Counted from the first letter of the stretch, positions 53,608 to 62,733 are shown. The stretch is 64,000 bases of DNA from an uncultured Pseudomonadales bacterium (GCA_958296295.1 OY282460.1:3580291-3644290); one strand, 5' to 3'. A program made the numbers and translations. The notes: generated by a model not told the origin, from the letters alone.

Positions 53608-54498
53608 ATGTGCGAGGATCTCGATCTCTACGACTACCGGGCGTGGGACGAACGCCCGGCCATCCGCTGGCCGGGCGGCGCGAAGCTGGCGTTCTGGGTG
53701 GCGCCGAACATCGAGTTCTACGAACTGTGGCCACCCGCCAACCCGCAGCGCAAAGCCTGGCCGCGGCCCTTGCCGGATGTGCAGGGTTACGCCACCCGCG
53801 ATTACGGCAATCGCGTTGGCCACATGCGCATGATGGAACTCTTGGACAGGTACGGCCTACGCGGGTCGGTGAGCTTGTCCGTGGCGCTCTGCGAACACCA
53901 TCCGGAGATCGTCGAGATGTGCAAGGCGCGCGGCTGGGAGTTCTTCAGCCACGGCATCTACAACACGCGCTACGCCTACGGCATGGACGAAGCGCAAGAG
54001 CGCGGCATGATCGAAGACTCGATGCGCGCCATCGCCAAGCACACCGGCCAGCACTGCGCCGGTTATCTGGCCCCGGCGCTGACGCACACGGAGCGCACGC
54101 TGGATCTGTTCAGCGAGGCCGGCGGCATCTACACCTGCGACCTCTTCCACGACGATCAGCCAACCCCGGTGCGGGTGCGCTCCGGCAAGCCGTTCGTTTC
54201 CGTGCCTTATTCGCTGGAGCTGAACGACACCATCGCCTACGTCGTCAACAAGATCGAGCCGCGCCGCTACGGCGCGATGATCAGGCAAGCGTTCGACCGG
54301 CTCTACCGCGAGGGCGAGCGCGGCGGCACGGTGATGTGCGTGCCGCTGCACGCCTACCAAGTGGCCCATCCGCACCGCTTGCGCGCCTTCGAGGAGGCGC
54401 TGGCCTACATCGCCGGCCACTCGGACGTGTGGTTCGCCACCGGGCGCGAGATCGCCAACCACTACATCGAACACTATTACCCGCGAGGCGATGGTTGA
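53608..54498 (+). CDS. Polysaccharide deacetylase-fold protein 1 (PuuE allantoinase / cyclic imide hydrolase-like)
   Basis: 296 residues. RDYGNRVGHMRMMELLDRYG followed by EMCKARGWEFFSHGIYNTRY matches the PuuE-type branch (EYGSR-G motif and SHG metal-site histidine). That branch hydrolyses cyclic amides, not N-acetyl sugars. No signal peptide, so cytoplasmic. TGATG overlap with the second copy. Family knowledge: a bacterial imidase opening succinimide/maleimide-type rings is in this superfamily. Imide substrate is inferred. Confidence 0.82.
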   Translation: MCEDLDLYDYRAWDERPAIRWPGGAKLAFWVAPNIEFYELWPPANPQRKAWPRPLPDVQGYATRDYGNRVGHMRMMELLDRYGLRGSVSLSVALCEHHPEIVEMCKARGWEFFSHGIYNTRYAYGMDEAQERGMIEDSMRAIAKHTGQHCAGYLAPALTHTERTLDLFSEAGGIYTCDLFHDDQPTPVRVRSGKPFVSVPYSLELNDTIAYVVNKIEPRRYGAMIRQAFDRLYREGERGGTVMCVPLHAYQVAHPHRLRAFEEALAYIAGHSDVWFATGREIANHYIEHYYPRGDG

Positions 54499-55433
54499 TG
54501 CCGGTGCCGCCCGAACACCTCCTTTATCCGCGCCGGCGCTACGGCATGGATCACGAACGCTACTCTTGGTCCATGCTGGCCGAGCGAGCGCCGGTGGCTT
54601 GGCCCCATGGCGCCAACCTGGCCGTGTGGGTGAACGTCGCCGTGCAGTTCTTTCCGTTGAATCAAAGCGGCGTGCCCTTCGCGCCGCCCGGCGGCATGAG
54701 CACGCCGTATCCGGACCTGCGCCACTTCACGTTGCGCGACTACGGCAATCGCGTTGGCCTGTTCCGCTGCATCGATGCGCTCGACGCCTTCGGCATCAGG
54801 CCCACGTTCTCGATCAACGCCGCCATCGCCGAGCGCTACCCGCGCCTGCTGGAACGACTGGCCGGCCGAGGCGACGAAATACTGGCGAGTTCCTGGCACA
54901 TGGATACGCTGCATCACGGTGAAATGGACATCGATGAAGAGGCTGCGCTGATCGATCGCGCCCTGCGCGCCCTGCGCGAGGGCACCGGCCAGCCGGTGAC
55001 GGGCTGGCTGAGCCCGGCCGGCGCCCAAAGCCGGAACACGCCGGATCTGCTTGCGGCCAGCGGCGTTCGCTACATGGGCGACTGGTTGAACGACGACTTG
55101 CCGTACGCGTTTCGCACCAAGAGCGGCGAGCTGACGGCGCTACCGCTGTCGTTGGAGCTGGACGACGCCTTCATCATCGCCAACAACCTGCACTCGGAGT
55201 GGGAGTACGCGGAGCAGATCCGGGACGCCTGCGACTACTTGCTCGCGGAGGCCGAAGAGACCGGCGGCGGGCGACTGTTGGCGTTGTCCGTTCACCCCTG
55301 GGTGTTGGGGCAGCCGCATCGCATCGCCGCCTTCGAGGCGGTGCTCGAGCACATCGCGGCGCAAGCCTGCGTGTGGGCCGCTTCGGCGTCCGAAATCGTC
55401 GCCGCGTGGACGGAGCAACAAGCCGCGGCGTAA
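54498..55433 (+). CDS. Polysaccharide deacetylase-fold protein 2
   Basis: 311 residues, about the same domain as its neighbour: LRDYGNRVGLFRCIDALDAF, EILASSWHMDTLHHGEMDID and VHPWVLGQPHRIAAF. The first metal-site histidine is in SSWHMD where copy 1 has SHGIYN. The two probably form a heteromer or act on different rings. The start ATG shares bases with the stop of copy 1 (TGATG). Followed 27 bp later by the GntR gene. Confidence 0.82.
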   Translation: MPVPPEHLLYPRRRYGMDHERYSWSMLAERAPVAWPHGANLAVWVNVAVQFFPLNQSGVPFAPPGGMSTPYPDLRHFTLRDYGNRVGLFRCIDALDAFGIRPTFSINAAIAERYPRLLERLAGRGDEILASSWHMDTLHHGEMDIDEEAALIDRALRALREGTGQPVTGWLSPAGAQSRNTPDLLAASGVRYMGDWLNDDLPYAFRTKSGELTALPLSLELDDAFIIANNLHSEWEYAEQIRDACDYLLAEAEETGGGRLLALSVHPWVLGQPHRIAAFEAVLEHIAAQACVWAASASEIVAAWTEQQAAA

Positions 55434-55440
55434 GGGGCGA

Positions 55441-55452
55441 ATTGCATACAAT
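55441..55452. promoter_or_regulatory. Palindromic GntR-type operator
   Basis: ATTGCATACAAT is a near-perfect 12-bp palindrome just before the GntR start codon. The same half-site (ATACAAT) recurs at 56166-56172 in front of the CoA transferase gene. Sites of the TTGTATACAA kind are typical of FCD-class GntR regulators. Autoregulation is inferred. Confidence 0.5.
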
Positions 55453-55460
55453 TGGTGGCC

Positions 55461-56099
55461 ATGTCGCGGGCCGCCGATCACGCCTACCGATGCATTCGCG
55501 ATGCCATTCTGGCCGGCGCGTTGCCGCCCGCCGGCCGCCTGAAAGAAGAAGAACTCGTTGCGCTGTGCGGTGTGAGCCGCACACCCGTGCGCGAGGCGCT
55601 GCGCCTTCTCGCGGCCGACGACTACGTCACGCTGGTACGCAACCAAGGGGCCCAGGTGAAGGCTTGGAGCGCCGACGATTTGGAAGAGCTGTTCGATCTG
55701 CGCGCCGTGTTGGAGGGCCATGCCGCGGCCCGCGCCGCGGTGCGCGTCAGCGACGCCGAGATTCGCCGCATGCAGGCGTCCATCGACGAGATGGACGCCC
55801 TTTTGGCGAGCCCCACCAGCCTGGAACAGCGGATCGAGACGTTTCTGCGCCTGAACTGGGCCTTGCACGAGTCCGTTTGGGGGGCGGCCGGCAGCGTGCG
55901 GCTGCAAACGGCACTGGTGCGTTTGATCGAGCAGGCGGTGATCGTGCGCACTGCCCGGCGCTACACCTTGGAACGCATGACCCGTTCCCACCAGCACCAT
56001 CGCGAACTCGTGGCGGCGCTCCGCGCGGGCGACGCGAGCTGGGCCGAAGCCACGATGCGCAGCCACATTCGGGCCGCGCTGGCGCAGATGCGCGAATAG
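55461..56099 (+). CDS. GntR family regulator, FadR/VanR type with FCD domain
   Basis: 212 residues from ATG 55461 (upstream in-frame TTG 55452 overlaps the operator). Winged helix with LKEEELVALCGVSRTPVREA then LRLLAADDYV; the FCD effector domain follows with LFDLRAVLEGHAAARAAVRV and SHQHHRELVAALRAGDASWA, including the metal-binding histidines. Such regulators sense small organic acids. It sits between amidase/deacetylase genes and the CoA transferase/lyase genes and probably controls both. Confidence 0.92.
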   Translation: MSRAADHAYRCIRDAILAGALPPAGRLKEEELVALCGVSRTPVREALRLLAADDYVTLVRNQGAQVKAWSADDLEELFDLRAVLEGHAAARAAVRVSDAEIRRMQASIDEMDALLASPTSLEQRIETFLRLNWALHESVWGAAGSVRLQTALVRLIEQAVIVRTARRYTLERMTRSHQHHRELVAALRAGDASWAEATMRSHIRAALAQMRE

Positions 56100-56144
56100 C
56101 GGCCTGCCCGCCAGCGACAAGATCCGCAAGTCGTCGCGAAAGGC

Positions 56145-56200
56145 TTGCGATGGCTACGCTGACGTATACAATCCACTCACCGACTGCGGTAAGCAGTCGG
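56145..56200 (+). promoter_or_regulatory. Putative promoter, operator half-site and hairpin ahead of CoA transferase
   Basis: TTGCGA (56145-56150) and TACAAT (56167-56172) are 16 bases apart. The -10 region lies in GTATACAAT, the presumed GntR site. A perfect 8-bp stem with 5-base loop, CCGACTGC-GGTAA-GCAGTCGG, follows at 56180-56200 in the leader. No U-run follows, so it is not a standard terminator. Confidence 0.5.
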
Positions 56201-56245
56201 CCCCGCCTGCACACGGTCGGGGCGAGGGGCCCGAGGAAACGCGCT

Positions 56246-57478
56246 ATGCCCAACAAGCCGATGGCCGGCACCCGGCTCATCGATCTCACGCACATGTTGT
56301 CCGGGCCCTACGCGGCCATGATTCTCGCGGATCTCGGCTGCGACACCGTGAAGGTGGAGCCGCCCGGGCGCGGCGAGGCGACGCGTCGATTGCTGGAGGA
56401 CGATCCACAGCACTCGCTGCACGGCATGGGCGCCTACTTCTTCACCTTGAACCGCAACAAGCGTTCCGTGGCCATCGACTTGAAGTCCGAAGCGGGGCGC
56501 GGGTTGTTCTACGAACTGGTGCGGCACGCGGATGTGGTGCTGGACAACTTCTCCGCCGGCGTCACCAAGCGGCTGGGCGTCGACCACGACACGCTTGCCG
56601 TCCACAATCCCCGCATCGTGACCTGCACGATCACCGGCTTCGGCGAAGACGGCCCGCGCTACCGGCGCCCGGCCTTCGATCAGATCGTGCAGGGGCTTGG
56701 CGGCGGCATGTCCATCACCGGCAGTGGCCCGCACGAACAGCTGCGCGCCGGCATCCCCATCGGCGACTTGGGCGGCGGCATGTTCGCGGTGATGGGTATT
56801 CAAGCGGCTTTGTTGGCGCGACAGCGCAGCGGCGTGGGCCAGCATGTGGACATCGCCATGTTGGACGTGCAGATCAGCCTGCTGAACTACATGGCGACCA
56901 TGTACGCCATGTCCGGCGAGACACCCCACCCCATCGGCAACGGCCACTTCGTCCACACGCCCTACAACACCTTCGCCACTGCGGACGACACCATCGTCAT
57001 CGCCGTCATCGGCGATTCCTTCTGGCCGCCGCTGTTGGAGGTGCTGGACATTGAAGGCTTGCGCGACCCGCGCTTCGCGACCGCGCCGGAACGCCTCAGG
57101 GAGAAGGCCCAAATAGAAGGAGCCATCCAAGAACGGCTGGCCACGCGCTCGGCTAGCGAGTGGCTGGCGGCGCTTGAAGCGGCGCGCGTGCCTTGCGCCC
57201 GCGTCAACAACCTCGCGCAAGCGTTGAGCGATCCGCAAATCCGCCACCGCAACATGTTCGTCCACCTGAACCATCCGCTCGGCGGCACAGCACAGGTGCC
57301 CGGCAACCCCATCAAGTTTTCCGTGGACGACGAGGAATCCTACTCGCCGCCGCCGCTCTTGGCCGCGCACACCGGCGCCGTGTTCGAGCAATGGACCGGC
57401 GTGCCGCCGGCGCAGGTCGCCGAGGGCGTCGCCGCCGGCTTCCTGCAACAGGCGCCGGAGGCAACGTGGAGCGCGTGA
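56246..57478 (+). CDS. Class III CoA transferase (CaiB/BaiF family) 2
   Basis: 410 residues. LIDLTHMLSGPYAAMILADL and VKVEPPGRGEATR open the protein; FFTLNRNKRSVAIDLKSEAG and PIGDLGGGMFAVMGIQAALL (with the catalytic Asp in IGDLGG) follow. It overlaps the next gene by 13 bases, so both are translated together. With the downstream lyase it forms the classic activate-then-cleave pair used for citramalate- and malate-type acids. Confidence 0.93.
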   Translation: MPNKPMAGTRLIDLTHMLSGPYAAMILADLGCDTVKVEPPGRGEATRRLLEDDPQHSLHGMGAYFFTLNRNKRSVAIDLKSEAGRGLFYELVRHADVVLDNFSAGVTKRLGVDHDTLAVHNPRIVTCTITGFGEDGPRYRRPAFDQIVQGLGGGMSITGSGPHEQLRAGIPIGDLGGGMFAVMGIQAALLARQRSGVGQHVDIAMLDVQISLLNYMATMYAMSGETPHPIGNGHFVHTPYNTFATADDTIVIAVIGDSFWPPLLEVLDIEGLRDPRFATAPERLREKAQIEGAIQERLATRSASEWLAALEAARVPCARVNNLAQALSDPQIRHRNMFVHLNHPLGGTAQVPGNPIKFSVDDEESYSPPPLLAAHTGAVFEQWTGVPPAQVAEGVAAGFLQQAPEATWSA

Positions 57479-58380
57479 TCGTCAACGACGTCGCGCCCCG
57501 AGACGGCCTGCAGAACGAACCGGCCGCGGTGTCGAGCGCGGACCGCGTTCGCTTGGTCAACGCGTTGGTGCACGCCGGGTTGCCGGCCGTCGAGGTGGCG
57601 AGCTTCGTGAGCCCGACCGCCGTGCCGAACATGGCCGGCGCCGACGAACTGGTGGCCGGCCTCGATCTCGACCGCGCCCGTTTCAGCGCTTTGGTGCCGA
57701 ATCGCAAGGGCTACGAACGTGCCAGGGCCGCCGGCATGCGCGGCGTCGCCGTTGTTCTGGCCGCCACTGAAACCATGAACGTGCGGAACATCAACATGAG
57801 CTTGGGCCGAGCGGTTCAAGTGTGCACAGAGGTGCTGCAACAGGCGCGGCACGACGGCTTGGCGACCCGCGCCTATGTGTCGACGGCGTTCGAGTGTCCG
57901 TTCGAAGGCGTGGTGGCGGATAGCGAAGTGGAGCGGCTGGCCGCCGCGATGTTCGCCGCCGGGGCCGAGGAGGTCGTCGTCGCGGACACTATCGGCGCCG
58001 GCAACCCCAAGCGTGCCAAAGAACTGTTCGGCCGTTTGGTCGCGGCCTTCGGGCCGTCGCCGCTGGCGGCACACCTGCACGATACGCGCGCCTTGGCGCT
58101 GGCCAACGCTTGGCAGGCGCTCGAGTGCGGTATTCGCAATTTCGACGCCTCGGCCGGCGGTTTGGGCGGGTGTCCGTTCGCGCCGGGCGCGGCGGGCAAT
58201 CTGGCGACGGAGGATCTGGTGAGCCTGCTGCAGCAAGCAGGCTTCCATACGGGGGTCGATCTGGCGGCGCTCTTGAGCGTCGTCGAGCACATTGGAACGC
58301 TTGTGGGTCGGCCAGTCGGCGGCCGATCACTGCCGTGGCTGCAACGCCGGAACGGCACCCAAAATCGATGCGGAGGATGA
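57466..58380 (+). CDS. HMG-CoA lyase-like acyl-CoA lyase
   Basis: 304 residues from GTG 57466. NDVAPRDGLQNEP (metal and substrate loop), EVASFVSPTAVPNMAGADEL, VADTIGAGNP, HLHDTRALALANAW and the flexible-loop signature GGLGGCPFAPGAAGN with the catalytic Cys are all present. HMG-CoA lyases and relatives cleave 3-hydroxyacyl-CoAs into an acyl-CoA and a 3-carbon ketone or 2-oxoacid. Here an alkyl-malyl-CoA substrate is inferred from the upstream CoA transferase. Confidence 0.93.
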   Translation: MERVIVNDVAPRDGLQNEPAAVSSADRVRLVNALVHAGLPAVEVASFVSPTAVPNMAGADELVAGLDLDRARFSALVPNRKGYERARAAGMRGVAVVLAATETMNVRNINMSLGRAVQVCTEVLQQARHDGLATRAYVSTAFECPFEGVVADSEVERLAAAMFAAGAEEVVVADTIGAGNPKRAKELFGRLVAAFGPSPLAAHLHDTRALALANAWQALECGIRNFDASAGGLGGCPFAPGAAGNLATEDLVSLLQQAGFHTGVDLAALLSVVEHIGTLVGRPVGGRSLPWLQRRNGTQNRCGG

Positions 58381-58385
58381 ACGCA

Positions 58386-61067
58386 ATGCACAACCCAACA
58401 CGCAACCCACGCGGGACATTGAGAGGCCTGGTTTTTGCCGGTGTTTCGGCGCTCGCGCCCATCGGACTGGTGGTTGCCGCCATCGGCCACGGCACTTGGG
58501 CGGCGGCGGAGGAGCTCGACGAGCTCAGCCTGGAGGACATGCTCGAGCAGGTGATCGTCACCGCCCGCCAACGCGAGGACCTGATCCAGGAAGTGCCCTT
58601 GTCGGTCAGCGTCATCGACACGACGCAGATCGAAGATCGCGCGTTGCGCGACCTGCAGGACATCTCCCAAGACACGCCGGGGCTCGTGTACGAGAACTAC
58701 GCGACCGCAGGCCTTTCCACCGCCGCCGTTATTCGCGGCATGGGGCAGACCTTCACCGTGGCGCGCATTCAGAACACGGCGGTGTTTCTGGACGGCATCT
58801 ATCTGCAGCGCCAGTCCATGATCAATCCAGGACTGCTCGACATGCAGCGCGTGGAGGTGGTCAAAGGGCCGCAGAACGCCCAGTTCGGCCGCAACGCGTT
58901 CGCCGGCGCGGTGCAGTACGTCACCAAGCGGGCGCCATCCGAACCGGTTGCCAACCTCGTGCTCGGCTACGGCACAGGTGACCGATTCGATCGGCGTTTC
59001 GAGGTGGGCGGGCCGTTGTTCGACGGCAAGGTGGCCGTGCGCGCCTCGGCCGGGCAATCCGACTTCGATGGCCACACAAGCAACGACCATCCCCTCGCCG
59101 ACGACGGGCCGGGCATTGGAAAGGCCACCGAAGGGATGCTCGGCGGCTGGCGCGACAAGGTCTATTCGGCCGCGGTGAATCTCACACCATCGGCGAAGCT
59201 GACCATCGACGTGGCCTACTACCACAACGAGACTGTGCGCGAACCGCAGGCCTACTACGACCTCAACGGCGCCCGCTACGCCTACGACACCGCCGAGTTC
59301 GGCGGCCCGCCGTTCTTCGCCTTCTTGGCGCCCACGGGCACGAACTGTTTGGACACCACGACGTTCAGCGATCGCCTGCCTTTCCCGGCGCGCGGGATGC
59401 ACGCCTGGTGTGGCGAACTGCCGACAACGCCGCCCGTGCGGGAGGACCCGAAGCTCCAGGCGGCCGGGCACGGCGACACGCGCGGCAAGATCGTCGTCGA
59501 CCCGCGTTCGCTGGCGCTGGACGCCAGCACCGACATCAGCCGCATCAACATCGGTTACGACGTGAGCAAAAGCCTCGCCGTAAGCTACCAATTCGGCCAT
59601 GTGGACCACTTCGCCGAGAACTTCGGCACCACGGAGGGCCGCGCCAGTTTGGTGGGGTCGGCCGTGGCCTACGTGCCGGTGAGAACATCGCCCGCGCCGC
59701 CGTTCATCGTCGCGCTTGGCCCGCCGGGATCGTTCGGCGCAGTTGCGCAGACCAGCGTGTTCTTCGCCAATCCGATGGAGCAACTGACGGCGAAGAGCCA
59801 CGAATTGCGCCTGACTTGGAGCGCCGAGAATCTGGTGGCCCGCGGCGGCTTCTACTTTTCGGAAAACGAGGACGAGGATGGCGGCCGCTATCGCTTCCTG
59901 CCGCCCTGCGCGGGAGTCCATTGCGGCGTGCCGGTGCCGGCCGGCGACGGCGTCCTTGACGGACGTTTCATCGCCGTCGTGCCGGTCGTGCCGGGCCGGC
60001 TCAACGTCGGCGTGCCGCACTTCTTCGACACCGGCCACGGCGCCCTCGCCGATCACGTCACCTACCGGGATAGGGTGCGGGCGGTGTTCGGCGACGTGGA
60101 GTGGTTCGTGCGCGACGGGCTCACCGTGGCGGTGGAAGCGCGCTTCACCCGCGAGAGCAAGTCCTTCGCGCAACTCTCCACCACGTTCGGCGGCGCATTG
60201 CCGGACAACGTGGCCGCCACCGACGACGAGACGTCCACCTTCTTCACGCCCAGAGCCATCGTGAAGTGGACGCCGACCGAAACCAACATGCTCTACGCGC
60301 TTGTGGCCAAGGGCGTCAAGACCGGCGGCTTCAACGCCGTGGATCCCGCCCAGAATCCCGGCCAAGCGACCTACGACGAGGAAAGCAACGTCACGGTGGA
60401 GTTCGGCACCAAGAACTTGCTTTTCGACGGCCGCCTGACCTTGAACGCGGCGGTGTACGTCATCGACTGGCAAGACATCCAGGGAACCGAAGCCGCGAGC
60501 AGCGCCGATGCGTGGACCAGGGACGTGGTGGGCAACATCGGCGACGCCGACGTGGTCGGCTTCGAACTCGAAGGCGCGTGGCATCTGGGCGAGCGTTTCT
60601 TCGTGGACTACGGCTTGGCCTACAGCGACGCCAAATACGCGTCGGGAATGTATTTGAGCTCCGCCGCCGGCCGCAACTCGTCCTGGGGCTGCGACAATAC
60701 GGTTTGCCGGGCCGACGGCAGCGTGGACGGCAAGCGCGTGGAGCGCACATCCAAGAACCAGTTCAACCTGGGCCTCAACTACGCGCGCATGATTGGCGCG
60801 GAGACGGACGCCGCCATCCGCATCGACTTCAACTACCGCAGCGGCATGTTCGCGACGCCGATGAACTTGGCGCACAACGGCGGCCGAACGCTGACCAACG
60901 CCAACTTGAGAGTCGGCGGCGAGAAGTGGCAAGTGGCCCTATGGGGCAGGAACATCCTCGACGAGGAATACGTCGCCAACAGCTTCGTGCTGCCATCGTT
61001 CAACCGCTACATCGTGGGACTGGGAGCGCGGCGCACGTTCGGGCTGACGGTGAAGTACAGCTTGTAG
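58386..61067 (+). CDS. TonB-dependent outer-membrane receptor
   Basis: About 893 residues. Signal region (MHNPTRNPRGTLRGLVFAGV) then the plug: EQVIVTARQREDLIQEVPLS, GLSTAAVIRGMGQTFTVARI and VEVVKGPQNAQFGRNAFAGA, followed by a 22-strand barrel with a terminal FGLTVKYSL. ATG 58386 was chosen because GGAGG lies nine bases upstream; an ATG at 58377 overlaps the lyase stop. Imports bulky substrates with TonB energy. Its place in the lyase operon suggests it takes up the pathway's starting compound. Confidence 0.93.
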   Translation: MHNPTRNPRGTLRGLVFAGVSALAPIGLVVAAIGHGTWAAAEELDELSLEDMLEQVIVTARQREDLIQEVPLSVSVIDTTQIEDRALRDLQDISQDTPGLVYENYATAGLSTAAVIRGMGQTFTVARIQNTAVFLDGIYLQRQSMINPGLLDMQRVEVVKGPQNAQFGRNAFAGAVQYVTKRAPSEPVANLVLGYGTGDRFDRRFEVGGPLFDGKVAVRASAGQSDFDGHTSNDHPLADDGPGIGKATEGMLGGWRDKVYSAAVNLTPSAKLTIDVAYYHNETVREPQAYYDLNGARYAYDTAEFGGPPFFAFLAPTGTNCLDTTTFSDRLPFPARGMHAWCGELPTTPPVREDPKLQAAGHGDTRGKIVVDPRSLALDASTDISRINIGYDVSKSLAVSYQFGHVDHFAENFGTTEGRASLVGSAVAYVPVRTSPAPPFIVALGPPGSFGAVAQTSVFFANPMEQLTAKSHELRLTWSAENLVARGGFYFSENEDEDGGRYRFLPPCAGVHCGVPVPAGDGVLDGRFIAVVPVVPGRLNVGVPHFFDTGHGALADHVTYRDRVRAVFGDVEWFVRDGLTVAVEARFTRESKSFAQLSTTFGGALPDNVAATDDETSTFFTPRAIVKWTPTETNMLYALVAKGVKTGGFNAVDPAQNPGQATYDEESNVTVEFGTKNLLFDGRLTLNAAVYVIDWQDIQGTEAASSADAWTRDVVGNIGDADVVGFELEGAWHLGERFFVDYGLAYSDAKYASGMYLSSAAGRNSSWGCDNTVCRADGSVDGKRVERTSKNQFNLGLNYARMIGAETDAAIRIDFNYRSGMFATPMNLAHNGGRTLTNANLRVGGEKWQVALWGRNILDEEYVANSFVLPSFNRYIVGLGARRTFGLTVKYSL

Positions 61068-61224
61068 GGGAGGCGGGGTGGCAACATCGCTCTCATGCGG
61101 GGAGTAGGGAGCGAGGCGGCCCGCGCTTGCTGGTGGAGCTTTTCGGTGCTCAAGGCGAGTTCCGCCAGAGGAAAGCGCTAGGCGCGGACGCTACGGCGCG
61201 TATGGCGCGAGCTAAAGTGTCGCT

Positions 61225-61577
61225 AGGCGGGCGCGATATTTGTCGGGGTTGCTGCGGGATGACGGCCGGCCACGATGGCGCGGATGGCGCGTTCTTTCTG
61301 GCTGTAGAGGCGCCTGACTACCCTCGGGGATGCGCTCGCGCAGCAGCGGGTCGCTGGTGCCGTCCGCCACCAGCGACGCCACGCTCGCACCTTGGCGGAA
61401 CGGGCGCGAGAGGCTGACGTATAGGCCTCAGCAGCGGCGAGCGGCGGGTTTCGTCCAGCGAGAGCAGTTCCGCGCATCTGTTCGTGCAAGCGCCAATCCG
61501 CGAACGGGTAGGCGGTGAGCTGGTAGCGCAGAAAGCTCTTGACGACGCTCCGTGTAGGCGACAGGGTTCAAGGCCAT
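61225..61577 (-). pseudogene. N-terminal fragment of a DEAD/DEAH-box helicase
   Basis: From ATG 61577 the minus strand gives, through three frames, MALNPVAYTERR, then VKSFLRYQLTAYPFADWRLH followed by EQMR, then ELLSLDETRRSPLLRPI and, last, RRLYSQKERAIRAIVAG. This is the start of MrfA-like helicases, just before the Walker A. It stops there. The remaining 61068-61224 shows nothing. Confidence 0.65.
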
Positions 61578-61961
61578 GCGCTTGCGCCCTGTGCGGCCAC
61601 GACGTCTGTCCGTGCGAAGTCGTTGCCCTTGAACAGCAACGGTTCGCCGGTGGCGCTGGCCAGGGCGTATGCAAAGCAATCGGCGAAGTTCAACGCCGCC
61701 GGATGGTTGCCTTTGGCCGCCATGCATCGCGGGCGATTTCAAGCTGATCCGTGGTGATGGGCGCGGCCTCTATCGCCGCGCTGCCGAGAAACGCATCCAG
61801 CGCCCTGCCGGCCGCTCTTCCGCCTCGTCCACGACCATGGCGGATTCCAGCACGTTTGCCGCCGACATGCGGCACGACGAGCCGGCGATTAAGTTCTCGA
61901 ACTCGGGTGCCTCGTCTTCGCGGAACAGCACCGCCAGTATCGCCGAGGTGTCTACGATCAC
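61568..61961 (-). pseudogene. vapC: VapC-type PIN toxin, frameshifted
   Basis: GTG 61961 overlaps the stop of the antitoxin gene (GTGA) and begins VIVDTSAILAVLFREDEAPE, a PIN N-terminus with its first Asp. The continuation moves to a second frame (ALDAFLGSAAIEAAPITTDQ) and a third (ALNFADCFAYALASATGEPL then LFKGNDFARTDV, with the last acidic residues). Two shifts, so inactive as sequenced. Confidence 0.85.
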
Positions 61962-62215
61962 CGGGGCAGGCCCCGCTCGTCGTACAGCAGGTCGCCATGC
62001 TCCACCGACGAGGCGCCCGCCCCCACCAAAGCGGCGCAGCGCTCCGCATTGGTGCGCATCTCGCGCAGACGCGCGTCCAGCCCGTGCCGCTTCGATTCGC
62101 GTTGCAAGCGTTCGCGGAGCGCTTGGGTGATGGCACCCGTCTTTGTTTCGCCGGTGAGCTGTGCGAGCTCGCTGGCCAGCCGGCACGTCTCCTCGTTTTT
62201 GATGTTGAGACCCAT
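61958..62215 (-). CDS. vapB: VapB-type antitoxin
   Basis: 85 residues. MGLNIKNEETCRLASELAQL then TGETKTGAITQALRERLQRE is the VapB (type II antitoxin, PSK) N-terminal ribbon-helix-helix region. Stop overlaps the vapC start. With the toxin broken it is free to degrade without effect on growth. An upstream in-frame extension to 62353 exists but lacks family sequence. Confidence 0.85.
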   Translation of the reverse strand: MGLNIKNEETCRLASELAQLTGETKTGAITQALRERLQRESKRHGLDARLREMRTNAERCAALVGAGASSVEHGDLLYDERGLPR

Positions 62216-62377
62216 CTGTTGACTTGGCCGGAGGGTAGAAGGAGTGAGAGGACTATACCGTGCAAGCGCCGCCAAGTCTGGCGGACGTGTGATCGCAGCC
62301 GCTTCTGTCTTGGACGCCTTCGCACACTTGTCGAACGCAGGCTTGGGCGTCACACGGCAGCCCGCCTGTTCATTGCC

Positions 62378-62733
62378 TCACCACAGGCGCCGAACGCCGT
62401 AGCGGTCGAAGGCGTTGTCAATGGAGACAAGCGTGAGATTCCGGGCCAGCGCTTGGGCGATCAGCATTCGGTCGAACGGATCTCAGCGTCTTCAACCGAG
62501 ATTGGCAGCTCCTCGAAGCCTTGCCCCGCGATAGCACCCGCCACGTCTTCGGCCACTTCCCCCGCCTGCTGGAGCTTGCCGAGGCGATGCTTCGTAGTGA
62601 TCTCCCATGCTGACGCCGCGCTCACAATCACGCCGTTGTCCGCATCCTCAATGGCGTGGCGGACCGCCACTGGCAACCGTGCGTTTCCCTCGAACCACCA
62701 AAGGAAGGCGTGCGTGTCCAGCAGCAGACGCAT
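62378..62733 (-). pseudogene. PIN-domain toxin 2, short deletion
   Basis: ATG 62733 gives MRLLLDTHAFLWWFEGNARL and ASAWEITTKHRLGKLQQAGE, typical of PIN toxins. After DAEIR near 62480 the frame breaks, and the usual DPFDRMLIAQALARNLTLVS then FDRYGVRRLW follows in another frame. About twenty bases around the conserved HHRDPF site seem deleted. It pairs with the Phd-type antitoxin upstream (3 bp apart). Confidence 0.85.

Noticed and set aside
56180..56200. Rho-independent terminator
   Set aside because: The stem-loop has no following T-run and lies between a promoter-like site and a start codon.
57873..60932. 1019-codon minus-strand frame across the lyase and TonB receptor
   Set aside because: Antisense shadow in GC-rich DNA; both plus-strand genes have full family motifs.
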